A DNA stretch of 64,000 nt from Eonycteris spelaea (lineage: Eukaryota; Chordata; Mammalia; Chiroptera; Pteropodidae). The DNA is taken from positions 8,007,501 through 8,071,500 of the forward strand of contig PUFA01000068.1 of the NCBI GenBank assembly GCA_003508835.1, in the 5' to 3' direction. Both the position numbers and the translations under genes were made by a program. Below the pieces are notes generated by a model that saw only the letters and a program-made list of their open reading frames with translations, ran no database searches and was not told the DNA's origin. Below, piece by piece: positions 33,365-42,439 of this stretch (its first letter is position 1; each line of letters opens with the position of its first letter).

Positions 33365-33610
33365 AAACATTAGCTAAAATGCATTGAGTGACTACTGTGT
33401 GTCAGAATTATTCAAAATCTTATATTTTAATTATTTAATCTTCACCTCTCTATGAAGCAGGTGTTATTATTATTCCCATTTCACAGGTGGGAAAACTAAA
33501 CACAGAGAGGTTATATAACTTACCCAAGGTCACAGAGCTGTAGGTGCCAGAGCCAGAATTTAAACCCAGTCCACTGGCTTCAGAGCCTGCAGGTTTTGCC
33601 ACTGATCTCT
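33365..33610 (-). mobile_element. MIR SINE, near full length
   Basis: GAGTGACTACTGTGTGTCAG, TCCCATTTCACAGGTGGGAA, TTACCCAAGGTCACAGAGCT and TTTAAACCCAGTCCACTGGC cover the whole reversed MIR. It is one of the best copies here. Confidence 0.93.
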
Positions 33611-33639
33611 ACTTTGGAGTAGGGCAGATCTGGTCATTA

Positions 33640-33755
33640 ATTGAGGTCCCCTCACTCAGGATCTGTTTTGCACAAGCCAAATCCTTTAATTACTCTGGCC
33701 TCAATGGCCTCATTTACAAAGTAGTGAAACTATTTCCTGCCTCAGGGAGTTGGCT
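33640..33755 (+). mobile_element. MIR SINE fragment
   Basis: CTCTGGCCTCAATGGCCTCA followed by TTTACAAAGTAGTGAAACTA is a MIR core in the opposite orientation to its neighbour. Confidence 0.6.
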
Positions 33756-34170
33756 GCAAGTAGCAAGTCAGGTGAGTGTATGTAGCAGGGTGAATTAATA
33801 AGAAATAAATTGGTGTTACCATACCCCTTCCCACCCCAGCAAGGAGAGGTCAGTGATTCTGTAAGTCTTGGCTTTCCTAAGAGTAGACAAACTGATGGAA
33901 ATAAACTAGTGGGAAAAAAAATGAATAAATAAAATAGTCGTTGATTATGATAAATACTAGGAAGTAACCAGGATGATAATAGGGACAAACAAGGAATGCT
34001 ACATGAATAGAGAGGTCAGTAAAGCAATATGAGGAGTAATAGATTGGACAAAAAACAGTGGGGATGGTTTTAAGTCTGTGGCAGAGGTTGGAGGACCTCT
34101 GATAATGCCTGAGGCAGCTGGGAGCTCTGGGAAGGATTTATTTGAGAGAAATAATGGCATGATGATGGCA

Positions 34171-34172
<2 letters not shown>

Positions 34173-34204
<32 letters not shown>
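34173..34204 (+). repeat. Poly-T run (32 nt)
   Basis: A pure run of 32 T residues. No SINE or L1 body is recognisable next to it. Confidence 0.97.
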
Positions 34205-34207
<3 letters not shown>

Positions 34208-34439
34208 TGTGGATGGCAAGACAAAGAATCCCATGTCCCTTTACTGTGTATAGTTGATACCATGAATAGAACTTGATATATCCTAAACGAATCTGGTTTC
34301 TTTTTCCTCTCTTTTGTTACTATCCCCTATTATGTAGCAGTGGCCATAAGAGAGATGTACGATTAAAGCATTCTCCTTTCATTTGGAAAATGCCACTGTG
34401 ATCAGATTGGAATCAACATTTTGGCTTCTCTCTCTCTAC

Positions 34440-34454
34440 AAAAAAAAGAAAAAA

Positions 34455-34485
<31 letters not shown>

Positions 34486-34487
34486 GA
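34440..34487 (+). repeat. A-rich (A)nG tract
   Basis: About 48 bp of A-runs with single G residues. It lies 235 bp from the poly-T run at 34173-34204 and is complementary to it. Confidence 0.95.
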
Positions 34488-34869
34488 TTTTAATTTTAAC
34501 ATGAAAATTTGATGAGCCAAATATGCAGCACTGCCTGGGTCGATATCTACATTTCAAATGCATTTACTGTCATTACTGAAAGAATCTCCACTTGGTGAAC
34601 CATTAAGACAGAGCACTGAGTAAATTAGCTAAATCATGCCTAGGGTAACCACTCTGCAGGGCTTGTTGGGAAAAGACTCTTCCTGCAAGTGATGATTGGC
34701 GAAGGAATGTTTCTGGAAAATGACCCTTCTAGGAAGGGGAGAGCTACTAACCAGGAGAACGCTAAATGGAGGCAAGGAGGGTGAGGAGATCATATGAAAT
34801 ATACTGAAATGTGAATAAACAGATCTGAGCTAGTCTCCTTTCTGTGTCACCAACCAGCCATGTGACCAC

Positions 34870-35003
34870 GTATTTCACAAATATTTATTGAGCCCCTACT
34901 ATGTGCAAGGTGGTATTCTAGGCACTGAGGATTTAGCAGTTCACCATTGAAATACATAGACAAATCCCGCCCAGCTGGGGCTTGCATTCAGGTGGTAGGT
35001 GAT
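34870..35003 (-). mobile_element. L2 LINE 3' end, left part of a split copy
   Basis: TTCACAAATATTTATTGAGC, TACTATGTGCAAGGTGGTAT and TCTAGGCACTGAGGATTTAG are a strong reversed L2 3' end. The copy resumes after the LTR at 35371. Confidence 0.88.
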
Positions 35004-35370
35004 TGTTATGGGCTGAATATCTGACCTCCAAAAATTCATATGCAGAAGGCCTAACCCTAATGGCAAGGCCTTCGAGAGAGAGGTAATTAGAGTTAGATGA
35101 GGTCATGAGGTGTGCTCCTCAAGGTGGAATTAGTGCCTGTATGAGACAGAAACAAGAGAGCTTCCTCCCTCTCTCCCTGTCATGTGAGGACACAGTAAGA
35201 AAGTGGCTGTCTCTCCTTGCTGCAAGCCAGGAAAAGAGCTCTCTCGAGAATGTGACTATACTGGCACACTAATCTCAGACTTCAAGCCTCCATAACTGAG
35301 AAAATTAATTTCTGTTGTTCGAGCCACTCACTCCACAGTATTTTATTATGGCAACCCAAGCTGATTAAGA
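35004..35370 (+). mobile_element. MaLR-type solo LTR (MST/MLT1-like)
   Basis: The LTR begins TGTTATGGGCTGAATATCTG and contains AATTCATATGCAGAAGGCCT, GATGAGGTCATGAGGTGTGC, TCTCCCTGTCATGTGAGGAC, CAGACTTCAAGCCTCCATAA and TTATTATGGCAACCCAAGCT near its end. This is the full layout of a MaLR LTR of roughly the usual length. No internal retroviral sequence accompanies it, so it is a solo LTR left by recombination. It sits inside an L2, so it is younger than that L2. A 5-bp duplication is not clear. Confidence 0.9.
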
Positions 35371-35560
35371 GAAAAATAAATAATAAATACTCAAAATGTA
35401 TAGTATGCCAACCAATAGGAAGTGCTATGAAGTAAAGGGGCAGGATATGGGAAATGCCAGCCATGGCTGGTGGGAGGGGAAGAGCTGTGATTTTCAATAG
35501 GGTGGCCAGGAAAGGCCTCCCTGAGCAAAGCCCATGGGTAGTCACAGCATAGAACTTAAA
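35371..35560 (-). mobile_element. L2 LINE, right part of the copy split by the LTR
   Basis: AAATAAATAATAAATACTCA, GGAAGTGCTATGAAGTAAAG and TGGCCAGGAAAGGCCTCCCT continue the reversed L2 (GATAAGTGCTATGAAG … GGTCAGGGAAGGCCTCTCTG) at the point where the left part stops. Confidence 0.82.
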
Positions 35561-35561
35561 A

Positions 35562-35690
35562 GCACAGCTTATTGTTTTAAACTATCACTCATACGGTTCT
35601 AAATCTTAGCTCCACCTATTATCAGATGGATAATATTGGGTCATTGCATCATATAATTTAATCCATTTTTAGTGTATATATCATAATTAA
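35562..35690 (+). mobile_element. MIR SINE, left part of a split copy
   Basis: GTTCTAAATCTTAGCTCCAC, then TATTATCAGATGGATAATAT, is the MIR head. Core sequence reappears after the hAT fragment at about 35825. Confidence 0.5.
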
Positions 35691-35694
35691 CTGA

Positions 35695-35820
35695 AAGAGC
35701 CACCACCACAATTCTGATTCAACAGGTCTGGGTCGTCTAGATATCCTCCATGTCTTTTAAGTTTCCAGGTGATGCTGATGCATTGTGACTGGGGACCACA
35801 CTGTGAAAACCACTGCACTA
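35695..35820 (-). mobile_element. hAT-Charlie fragment (MER3/MER20 group)
   Basis: TTCTGATTCAACAGGTCTGG, TTTCCAGGTGATGCTGATGC and GGGGACCACACTGTGAAAAC, followed by CACTG, is the reversed end of this element group. Confidence 0.75.
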
Positions 35821-35824
35821 GATA

Positions 35825-35940
35825 ATAGATGTCCTTCATAACCTTAGCTTCCTCAACTAAACTAGAAATGACAATGTTTACATCATGGTATGGCTGTCAG
35901 TACCTGGCACACAGCTGTCAATGAGTGATGGCTGCCGCGG
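35825..35940 (+). mobile_element. MIR SINE, right part of a split copy
   Basis: CATAACCTTAGCTTCCTCAA, GGTATGGCTGTCAGTACCTG and GCACACAGCTGTCAATGAGT are the core and 3' end. The interrupting hAT must be younger. Confidence 0.6.
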
Positions 35941-35944
35941 GTAT

Positions 35945-36035
35945 CAGCATTCTTGTCAAGAACGTTTCAGCTGTCTGGGCCTCAGTTTCCTCAACTGTAA
36001 CAAGGGGCCCTTCACTAGAAGAGGTAGCTTTGTCC
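35945..36035 (+). mobile_element. MIR SINE core fragment
   Basis: TCTGGGCCTCAGTTTCCTCA followed by ACTGTAACAAGGGGCCC is an almost intact MIR core. Confidence 0.78.
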
Positions 36036-36064
36036 TAAGGCGCAGGGGAGGGACACCCAGTCTG

Positions 36065-36480
36065 TTTTGGGTATTAGGGATTACAGAAGGATTACCGGAG
36101 ATGACAGTTGAGCTAAGTCTCAATGGCTAACTGGGCATTAGCCGAGATGAAGAGTGGAGAGGAGAGCCTTGGAGAAGGTCTTCTGTGCAAGGGTACCTGC
36201 ATGTGCAGAAGCGTGACAGGAAGAGAAGGCACTGCATGTCCAAAGAGCCACAAATATATGATGTGTATAGAGGTTCACAGAGAGAAGAGCTTGTATGAGG
36301 CTGGCAAAGCAGCTTGGATTTATCCTGAAGCTATCAGGGGTCTGTGAGCGTTTACACAGGAAGGAGTAGGACTGTCAGGTTCAGTTTGAGTGATTTCCTG
36401 GAATGGTGTGGAGCAAGGACTGGAATGGAACAGCTGTATCTAGAGGCTGGGAGAACAATGAGGAAGCACCAGGACCACAG
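36065..36480 (-). mobile_element. L2 LINE fragment
   Basis: GTTGAGCTAAGTCTCAATGG, TCTGTGCAAGGGTACCTGCA, TTGGATTTATCCTGAAGCTA and GGAAGGAGTAGGACTGTCAG match, in order, the reversed L2 end of ORF2. Confidence 0.75.
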
Positions 36481-36639
36481 CTAACAGTGGAGTAGGTTTT
36501 ACACTGTGCTAGAATACTTGGCTGGGAGAAAATTAAGGTCAAAATCAAGTTCACATTTTTTCTCACAAGCCCAGACTATGGCATGGGGCTTACTGAGTCC
36601 AGAGGAAAGTCAGCTTTCTCTGATTCCTGTTCACCATGT

Positions 36640-36800
36640 TTGCCATTTCCTACTTTGGGCTTTCTCATCATCTCTCTATTGCTTTAGGTATATTCTATCC
36701 TAATTTACCTGTCAATATGCCTGTATCTCCCTATTCATCTCTGTATACCCAGTGTCTAGAAGTTAGCCTGCCAATAGAGATTAGTTGAATGAGTAGATGG
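36640..36800 (+). mobile_element. L2 LINE 3' end
   Basis: ATTCATCTCTGTATACCCAG, then TGTCTAGAAGTTAGCCTGCC and TTAGTTGAATGAGTAGATGG, is the L2 terminus. It passes into a degenerate tetranucleotide tail. Confidence 0.75.
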
Positions 36801-36855
36801 GTCAGTAGAGAATGGAAGGAGTGAGTGGGTGAATGGGTAGATGGATGGATGAAGT
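36780..36855 (+). repeat. Degenerate (TGGA/TGAG)n tail
   Basis: Imperfect GAATGAGTAGATGGG units end in GATGGATGGATGAAG. They probably expanded from the L2 tail. Confidence 0.8.
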
Positions 36856-37702
36856 CTTCGCTTTGTGATCAAAAGGACAGCTATGCTGCTATACCCAACA
36901 TGCTTTGAACATTTACACAAAAAATGGTCTAGGTGTCCACAAGCTCGGATTGAGTCATTGCTAGTTCATACCTTCCCAGCCTCCTCCTCGATCCTCAGTT
37001 CCCACCCCCACCTCTTCCCTGCTCTGTACCAGTTCTGACCCACTTTCTTGGGAGCTGTACCTGTGTCCAGAATGCAGTGAGACATACTCTCTTGTCTACT
37101 AAAGCACAATACTGATGTCCTGGGCCAAAATGAACACTGACACTCCTTCCACTTCTGAAACACTGGGCAAAAGAAGCAGGGGAATAAAGGGCCGTGGATA
37201 CTGCCCCACTCCTCCACACCACCCTGTGTCTCCTGAGTCCTTTCTAAGCAGTTTATTAACTAGGTGGTAACCCGGCCTCGTAGGGAAAACGTTCTTCTTA
37301 AAGCTGAGGAACTGAAGGGTTCTTATCATCTCTGTTTCTTCCCAAACACAGTGTATTTGACAGCAGTAGACCCAAATTAGTAGGATCACAAAAGATTTAT
37401 CTTTGCAAAAACTTTCAGAAGCCAGCTCTAAGGTTTTAGACTGCATCAAACATGTGCTCATTTGTTTGCTCACTTTTAACATTACTCTATGGCTGGTACT
37501 GATATCAGCTCATCAGGTGGCATTGACAGATTGATCTAGCAATCATGATTAAAGTGAGACAATGAAGTCTCACTGACAGTGAATTCAGAAAATACATTAA
37601 ATTAATAAACAGTAAACAAACCAAATGAAATTCTAATCTTTCTACATCACTGCTATTTGACAGAATACATTTACTCATACATTTTCTCACCCAACCAATC
37701 CA

Positions 37703-37703
<1 letters not shown>

Positions 37704-37736
<33 letters not shown>
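37704..37736 (+). repeat. (TG)n microsatellite
   Basis: 33 bp of pure TG units. Confidence 0.97.
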
Positions 37737-37740
<4 letters not shown>

Positions 37741-37769
37741 CGTTCTGACGTCTTAAGGATGTATGTGTT

Positions 37770-37895
37770 ATTTTTTCTATATGGAAATGAAAATACTAAG
37801 GCAAATACCTCCAGTGACATTTTCACAGTTACTTAGTGGTAGAGCTAGAAGTGGAATCCAGTTTTAAGGCTGCTCTCCAGAGGTCTCCACCCACT
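37770..37895 (-). mobile_element. MIR SINE remnant
   Basis: GAAATGAAAATACTAAGGCA, CACAGTTACTTAGTGGTAGA and GAAGTGGAATCCAGTTTTAA retain the reversed core and head. Confidence 0.7.
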
Positions 37896-37899
37896 CCTC

Positions 37900-38570
37900 C
37901 TTGCTCCAACCTGTGATCTCATCTCATAGAATGCAGATCTTGTGTTCAGGAAAGCTTGTTAAAAGACTTTCTGAGATGGACACACACAGATGTCAGAGCT
38001 TGCTTTTAGATAGTAAGTGAGAGCAAAGTTGTTCTGCATAATAAAATAACAGGATTTACAATTTTTTTTTCTATGTGTGGTTGGGGAAGACATGAATTGA
38101 TGAGTCCCTGAGCCAAAGAGAAAATCAGAAATGGTACAGAAGAGAAGGCTGGCTGCAAGGTACACTGACTCTGATCAAAAATGAGCCAAATCTGTAGGCC
38201 CCAAACATAACTAGACAAAGGGGCACACTGGATGGATGCTCACCAGATTGATAAATGAAGCCTACAGACATGTTTTGTAGGCACAATGTTGAGAGATGTT
38301 ACACAACATCCTGATTTCAGGTTTCTCTTTAAAAAGCACAAGTTGTGATAACCCAGGTCTGCTCCATTGAAGCAGTTGAAGGTAGTTGCTGCACCTTTTG
38401 TGGACTGTACTCTCTAGTTTGCTACAGTCCCCAGCACTCCCTATTGTTCTCATACTACCTTGGCCTACTTGACTCACTTGCAATGTCTACCTGGCACCTG
38501 TAGGCCTTTGAGTGTGCAACATCTGCACCAAAGGAAAATGACAACTCCTGAAGGAAAAGAAGAGACCTTA
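37900..38570. other. Unassigned DNA
   Basis: I see no gene and no confidently named repeat. A short T-run lies at 38062-38070. Confidence 0.45.
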
Positions 38571-38574
38571 AGCA

Positions 38575-38705
38575 GAGAATTAGCCCCATTTCAAGGTTGA
38601 CAAAACTAAGGCTCAAATAGGGTAAATATCATGACCACGGTAAAAAAGCAAGTAAATGATCGATTGAAATCCTGGTTGATCTGATTCTACACCCTGTACC
38701 GTCTG
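38575..38705 (-). mobile_element. MIR SINE remnant
   Basis: AGCCCCATTTCAAGGTTGAC, AAAACTAAGGCTCAAATAGG and GATTGAAATCCTGGTTGATC match the reversed core. Confidence 0.75.
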
Positions 38706-38739
38706 ATTTACTCCTCTAAGCATTTGCAATTTCTCCCTT

Positions 38740-39150
38740 CCCCACTCCTCCCCAACTCCTTTGATTCTGAACTTGAATGCTGACCCAGAAGGTCTAATTA
38801 ATTTGCATATTAATTGAATGTGGTCTAGAGAAGGGTCATTGCTTCCAGTGTGCAATCTAAAGACACATTTTAAAAAAAACCCTAAATAAACCGATGTGTC
38901 ATTTGCTGGTTCTTCTTGGTTAAGGGAAAAGAAGGAGAAATAATTAAGTGACCTGGGCGTTTGGACTTTGATGTTCAGGCTACTAATTGTTAAAGGCAAG
39001 AAACTGATAATCGAGGGGCAGGAGCTATGCTTTAGTACATCAAAAACCCCTGTTTGTTGCAGATATGACAAGGGAAGTTATAACCAAAGAGGAGGATGTG
39101 TATAATTAAATGTCAAAACATATTTTGAAAAATGGTTTTTAACTCATCAA
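38740..39150. promoter_or_regulatory. Candidate conserved enhancer-like block with octamer motif
   Basis: Non-repeat DNA contains a perfect octamer ATTTGCAT (38801-38808, POU-factor site). It is centred inside an inverted pair AATTAAT (38796-38802) and ATTAATT (38809-38815) that supplies homeodomain ATTA cores. Further AT-rich cores follow (GAAATAATTAAGTGAC near 38936, CTACTAATTGTTAAAGG near 38980). A minus-strand open frame of 152 codons overlaps, but runs through a MIR and looks accidental. Enhancer function is inferred. Confidence 0.35.
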
Positions 39151-39304
39151 ATCTCCTGGCAGGAGAAAAAGAGAAAGTCTCTAATAGAGCTGGTCCCACC
39201 TTGCAGGAGGCCGAGTTTTGCTGAACAGCAGAGACCTGATGAGGAGGCAGCTCGAATGTTGGCAGCACGTACCTCTCCTTCCAATAGCTAAAAGCAAGAA
39301 GGCC

Positions 39305-39435
39305 TTAAATGCACGTGGCAAGCACTTAAATACATTATTCCATTGGATCTCCACAGCCACTGTTCAACATGCGATTTACTCCCTTCTCACACATGAGAAA
39401 ACTGAAGTTCAGAGGGTTAGTAGCCCATTTCCATT
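39305..39435 (-). mobile_element. MIR SINE remnant
   Basis: CACATGAGAAAACTGAAGTT followed by CAGAGGGTTAG is the reversed core. CAAGCACTTAAATACATTAT is the 3' domain. Confidence 0.75.
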
Positions 39436-39496
39436 TCCTTCCCTCAACTCTTTGCCTTAGCCAGTAGCCACTACTTCCTACATGGATCCTGTAACT

Positions 39497-39706
39497 CAGC
39501 AGTCCCCAAACATTTTGGCACCAGGGACCAGTGCTCCCATGAGAATCTAATGCCTGATGATCTTAGATGGCTGAGTCAGTGATGCTAGCGCTGGGGAGCA
39601 GCTGCAAATACAGATGAAGCTTCCCTAGCTTTCCCACCGTTGACCACCTGCTGTGCAGCCCAGTTCCTAACAGGCCATGGACCAGCCTGGGGGTTGGAGA
39701 CTCCTG
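39497..39706 (+). mobile_element. hAT-type MITE, copy 1 of 2 (MER30-like by memory)
   Basis: The 210-bp element starts CAGCAGTCCCCAAACATTTT and ends GGTTGGAGACTCCTG. The ends are inverted repeats (CAGCAGTCCCC against CAGGAGTCTCC, 9 of 11). Flanking 8-mers CTGTAACT (39489-39496) and CTGTAAAC (39707-39714) match at 7 of 8 bases, as expected of hAT insertion. The interior retains GAATCTAATGCCTGATGATC and CAGTTCCTAACAGGCCATGG. There is no coding capacity. The same compact form recurs at 62933-63156. Confidence 0.88.
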
Positions 39707-39754
39707 CTGTAAACCACCAGTATGTGAGAAGGATGCAGAAAGGGACAAAACCAA

Positions 39755-39950
39755 AGATTTCCATAGACCAAGGTTCAAATACTGCCCTCCAGCAGTGGAT
39801 ATCTGGCCAGTTTAATCCAGTTTCACTGAGGTTCATCTTCCTCACCTGTAGATTGGAAAGATGGACTTTCAGGGTTCTTAGTAAATTAAATGAAATAATT
39901 TACATAAGTGCTCAGCATGTGGTAGATACTCAAAAAGTGATATTGAATAT
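39755..39950 (+). mobile_element. MIR SINE
   Basis: CCAAGGTTCAAATACTGCCC, TTCACTGAGGTTCATCTTCC, AATTAAATGAAATAATTTAC and AGTGCTCAGCATGTGGTAGA cover the head to the 3' end. Confidence 0.83.
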
Positions 39951-40089
39951 TCGTTACTAATTTAAACTGGTTGCTTCCCTGGTTTTCCTGAGAGTGAAAG
40001 AGAATTTCTTTTAGTGGAATGAATAGCTTCATACATGTTAACAGGGTTTCAGTCTTCAGCCAGCAGGAGACTGTGGCCGTGGCCACGCC

Positions 40090-40290
40090 TGAGTGATATA
40101 ATGGTCTGAGCCCTGAACTAGGAGTCAGCTGGGCCTGAGTGTGGGCCCTGACTTTGCTACATGGTAGCTGTGGGACACAAGCCAAGTTCTTTTGCCTTCG
40201 ACACTTCAGTTTCAAAAAACCGTTAGGAGGAGCTAGTAACTACTCCACAGCAAGGTGGCAAAGATCAAATGATAAAGACTGTTAATAAGA
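40090..40290 (+). mobile_element. MIR SINE
   Basis: ATATAATGGTCTGAGCCCTG, GAACTAGGAGTCAGCTGGGC and TTGCTACATGGTAGCTGTGG are a good tRNA-like head. The core is diverged. Confidence 0.75.
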
Positions 40291-40354
40291 AATTGGGGAA
40301 CATGTGAGACCTAATGAAAGTTCTCTGAAAGCAGGATTTCACCTGCTTTGAAAG

Positions 40355-40550
40355 AATGGATAGCAGTAACTCTTAAGCTTTTAGAGCCACAGATGCTTTG
40401 TAAACCCAGTGACAGTCATGGACTCTCCAAAAACCCACATGCAGTCCACATAAGGCATGTGTGTATGGTTTCAAGTTCTCATAGGCCCCTCCAAAACCTA
40501 TCTATAACCTCAGGGGAGTCCTTGGATTGGCTCTGCTTCCTCCCCTTTCC
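40355..40550 (+). mobile_element. Non-autonomous hAT-type fragment, family not assigned
   Basis: AACTCTTAAGCTTTTAGAGC, then CACAGATGCTTTGTAAACCC, TCATGGACTCTCCAAAAACC and CTATAACCTCAGGGGAGTCC resembles Charlie-group elements with 'gtggtcacagacccctttgagaatctgatgaa' ends. Confidence 0.5.
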
Positions 40551-40924
40551 TTTTCTAAGCTTCCAAACCCCTTTCTAGCTGTAGAGGGTCGGAACTGGAT
40601 AAGTTCCACTTTGGCTGCTAATGTTTATTTTGGGTACCTGCTGGCATGCGACAGAACAACCACAGTAAATGCCAAGCTAACAGCCAAGGAGAAGGAGTTA
40701 AGAGAAACAGTGAGTCCTAGGAGACCCAACCCACCCTTCCAAACCACTCTTCCATCCATCCTTTCCTTCAGGGGTATTGTGCCCCAAAAAACAGAGGACC
40801 AAAAAGGGCTGGAGGCCAATGAGTGACTCATTCACTAGGCCTCCAGAACAGATTATGGAACCAATGTACAGAAGTGGAAAGAAGGTTGAGTTCCAGTGAA
40901 CATAGGAAAACATTAAGCCATAAA

Positions 40925-41015
40925 TGTTTCCCTATTGGGAATTGTGCCTTCCTCTTGCCTTGTATCTCCAGTGTCTGGCACAGAGGTACACATCATTGGT
41001 GGATAGTTAGATTAC
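40925..41015 (+). mobile_element. L2 LINE 3' end
   Basis: TTGTATCTCCAGTGTCTGGC, then ACAGAGGTACACATCATTGG and TGGATAGTTAG, is a short L2 terminus. Confidence 0.65.
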
Positions 41016-41084
41016 CTTCTAACAAGATCAAAAAGTGTGAGAGTGTAGAACAGATTCAAATATCAGAGGAGAGTTGAAGCAAGA

Positions 41085-41310
41085 CATCCTTTAAGTCAAA
41101 TTGAGGTCCCAAAAGTTGTTCTAAGAACCAGCTGTGTCAAAATTGCCCGAACCATTTGTTTAAATATATATGTGTGTGTGTATATGTATGTGTGTGTATT
41201 TACATTTTTAAAAAAATACACACACACATGTATTGCTAGAATCCACCTCAGATGTACTGAATCAGAATCTCCTGGGTGCAGTCTAAAAGTGTGTGCATGT
41301 GTGTTTTGTG
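41085..41310 (-). mobile_element. hAT-Charlie fragment interrupted by TG/CA hairpin sequence
   Basis: AAGTTGTTCTAAGAACCAGC on the left, and CAGATGTACTGAATCAGAAT then CTCCTGGGTGCAGTCTAAAA on the right, fit the MER20/MER3 group. The two sides are separated by a TG- then CA-rich segment (41160-41230). Confidence 0.45.
41189..41226. repeat. Inverted repeat, 13-bp arms, 12-nt loop
   Basis: TGTGTGTGTATTT (41189-41201) and its exact reverse complement AAATACACACACA (41214-41226) flank ACATTTTTAAAA. Looser complementarity extends outward through TG/CA units. Confidence 0.93.
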
Positions 41311-41404
41311 GTGTTATCTTTCATACATCATTTTCTTCGCCTGGCTTAGGTACCACATGTCTACATCCTTTATAAATAGAGTGTAATCATAAATGTTTTA
41401 TCTT

Positions 41405-41625
41405 GGCACATGATTAATCTAGGTTCAAGTTCTGCTGTGGCCACTTAATAGTTGTATAATATTGGACAGGTTACTTGAGGTAACTAAGTCATAGTTAGGT
41501 CATAAATACAATGGAGGTGAAGACACAGTTAACCCCAGGGCATCATAAGGGTTATATGGGATCCTGTACAGCAAGTGCCTAGCTTAGTCCTTGTAACCAA
41601 TGAAGCTTTCAGTAAGCATTAGGGT
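41405..41625 (+). mobile_element. MIR SINE
   Basis: ATCTAGGTTCAAGTTCTGCT, TATTGGACAGGTTACTTGAG, CATAAGGGTTATATGGGATC and AAGTGCCTAGCTTAGTCCTT run from head to 3' end. Confidence 0.8.
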
Positions 41626-41689
41626 ATTGCGTGGCGGCAGAGTTGGCAGAGACGGTTAAGGCATTCACAGCAACCATAGGAAATCAGCA

Positions 41690-41815
41690 AGGCAGATACT
41701 CAGAATTCCCATTGTAAAGATGAGAAAACTGATACTCTCCGTGGACTTAGATTTTATTGGTGGAGCCAGGATGTGAACCCAGACATGCCAGCTGGCCCAC
41801 ACCCCTAGGCAGTGT
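41690..41815 (-). mobile_element. MIR SINE remnant
   Basis: CATTGTAAAGATGAGAAAAC, GGAGCCAGGATGTGAACCCA and GACATGCCAGCTGGCCCACA are the reversed core and head. Confidence 0.77.
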
Positions 41816-41819
41816 TATT

Positions 41820-42325
41820 TGGACCCCCAGGGGAACAGCTTGTTGGTGGAACTAGGACCCACAACATACCCTGACATAGCTCAGGCTGGCCTGGGCGAAG
41901 TTGGCCTACACAGCCCAGGGCACCGTTCAGGTTGCCCTGGGGTGTGAGTTGAATTAGACGTGAGGGGAGGGCCGACGCTTTTCATGAAGGAGTCCCCTCC
42001 CCCCGTGGGCTCTGGAGTGGACTCACTCAGCCTCTCATGTTAAGTGGTATGCTGACACCACTTGGCGTAGGCAGATAGCTTTATTAGATGAAGGGTCAAA
42101 TGCAATAAAATGCTTGGAGGCCTTTTAAAAAAACATTGGAAACACTTACTATGACATTATTGACAATCTGGTTAATAAGCCTCCTGGATTAGAGTAATAC
42201 TGCTGGGATCAGCAGCTTTCACTTCGGTTTTGCCTTCCTCTCCTCACTCTCGTGCTGCTGAAGTATTTGGTTTGTGCCTCCTACGGGATGGTTTACTCCG
42301 CCTTGCAGTAAGAGTAATCTCCTCT
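41820..42325. other. Unassigned, partly conserved-looking DNA
   Basis: 41820-42040 is GC-rich and unique. 42050-42320 is non-repetitive with balanced composition (CTCCTGGATTAGAGTAATAC is typical). No supported exon. Confidence 0.45.
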
Positions 42326-42329
42326 TCCA

Positions 42330-42435
42330 AGTTGAAGGCTTCTTCAAGGGCAAAAACTAGTTATTTCCACCTCTGTATCTCCAATATTTAGCACATGTGT
42401 TGGCAATAAATAGTACTAAATAATAAATTAAGATA
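42330..42435 (+). mobile_element. L2 LINE 3' end
   Basis: TTCTTCAAGGGCAAAAACTA, CACCTCTGTATCTCCAATAT and TTAGCACATGTGTTGGCAAT, then AAATAGTACTAAATAATAAA, is the L2 terminal layout. Confidence 0.72.
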
Positions 42436-42439
42436 ATGA

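Noticed and set aside
33365..33610. tRNA-like head of a MIR considered as a tRNA gene
   Set aside because: MIR heads derive from tRNA, but the promoter boxes are decayed and no cloverleaf is preserved.
35004..35370. Possible provirus at the MaLR LTR
   Set aside because: Only one LTR is present and no gag, pol or env sequence adjoins it. L2 resumes directly after it.
38613..39071. 152-codon minus-strand open frame
   Set aside because: Its 3' part lies in a reversed MIR and the rest in an AT-rich block. No domain, and no splice pattern that would support it.
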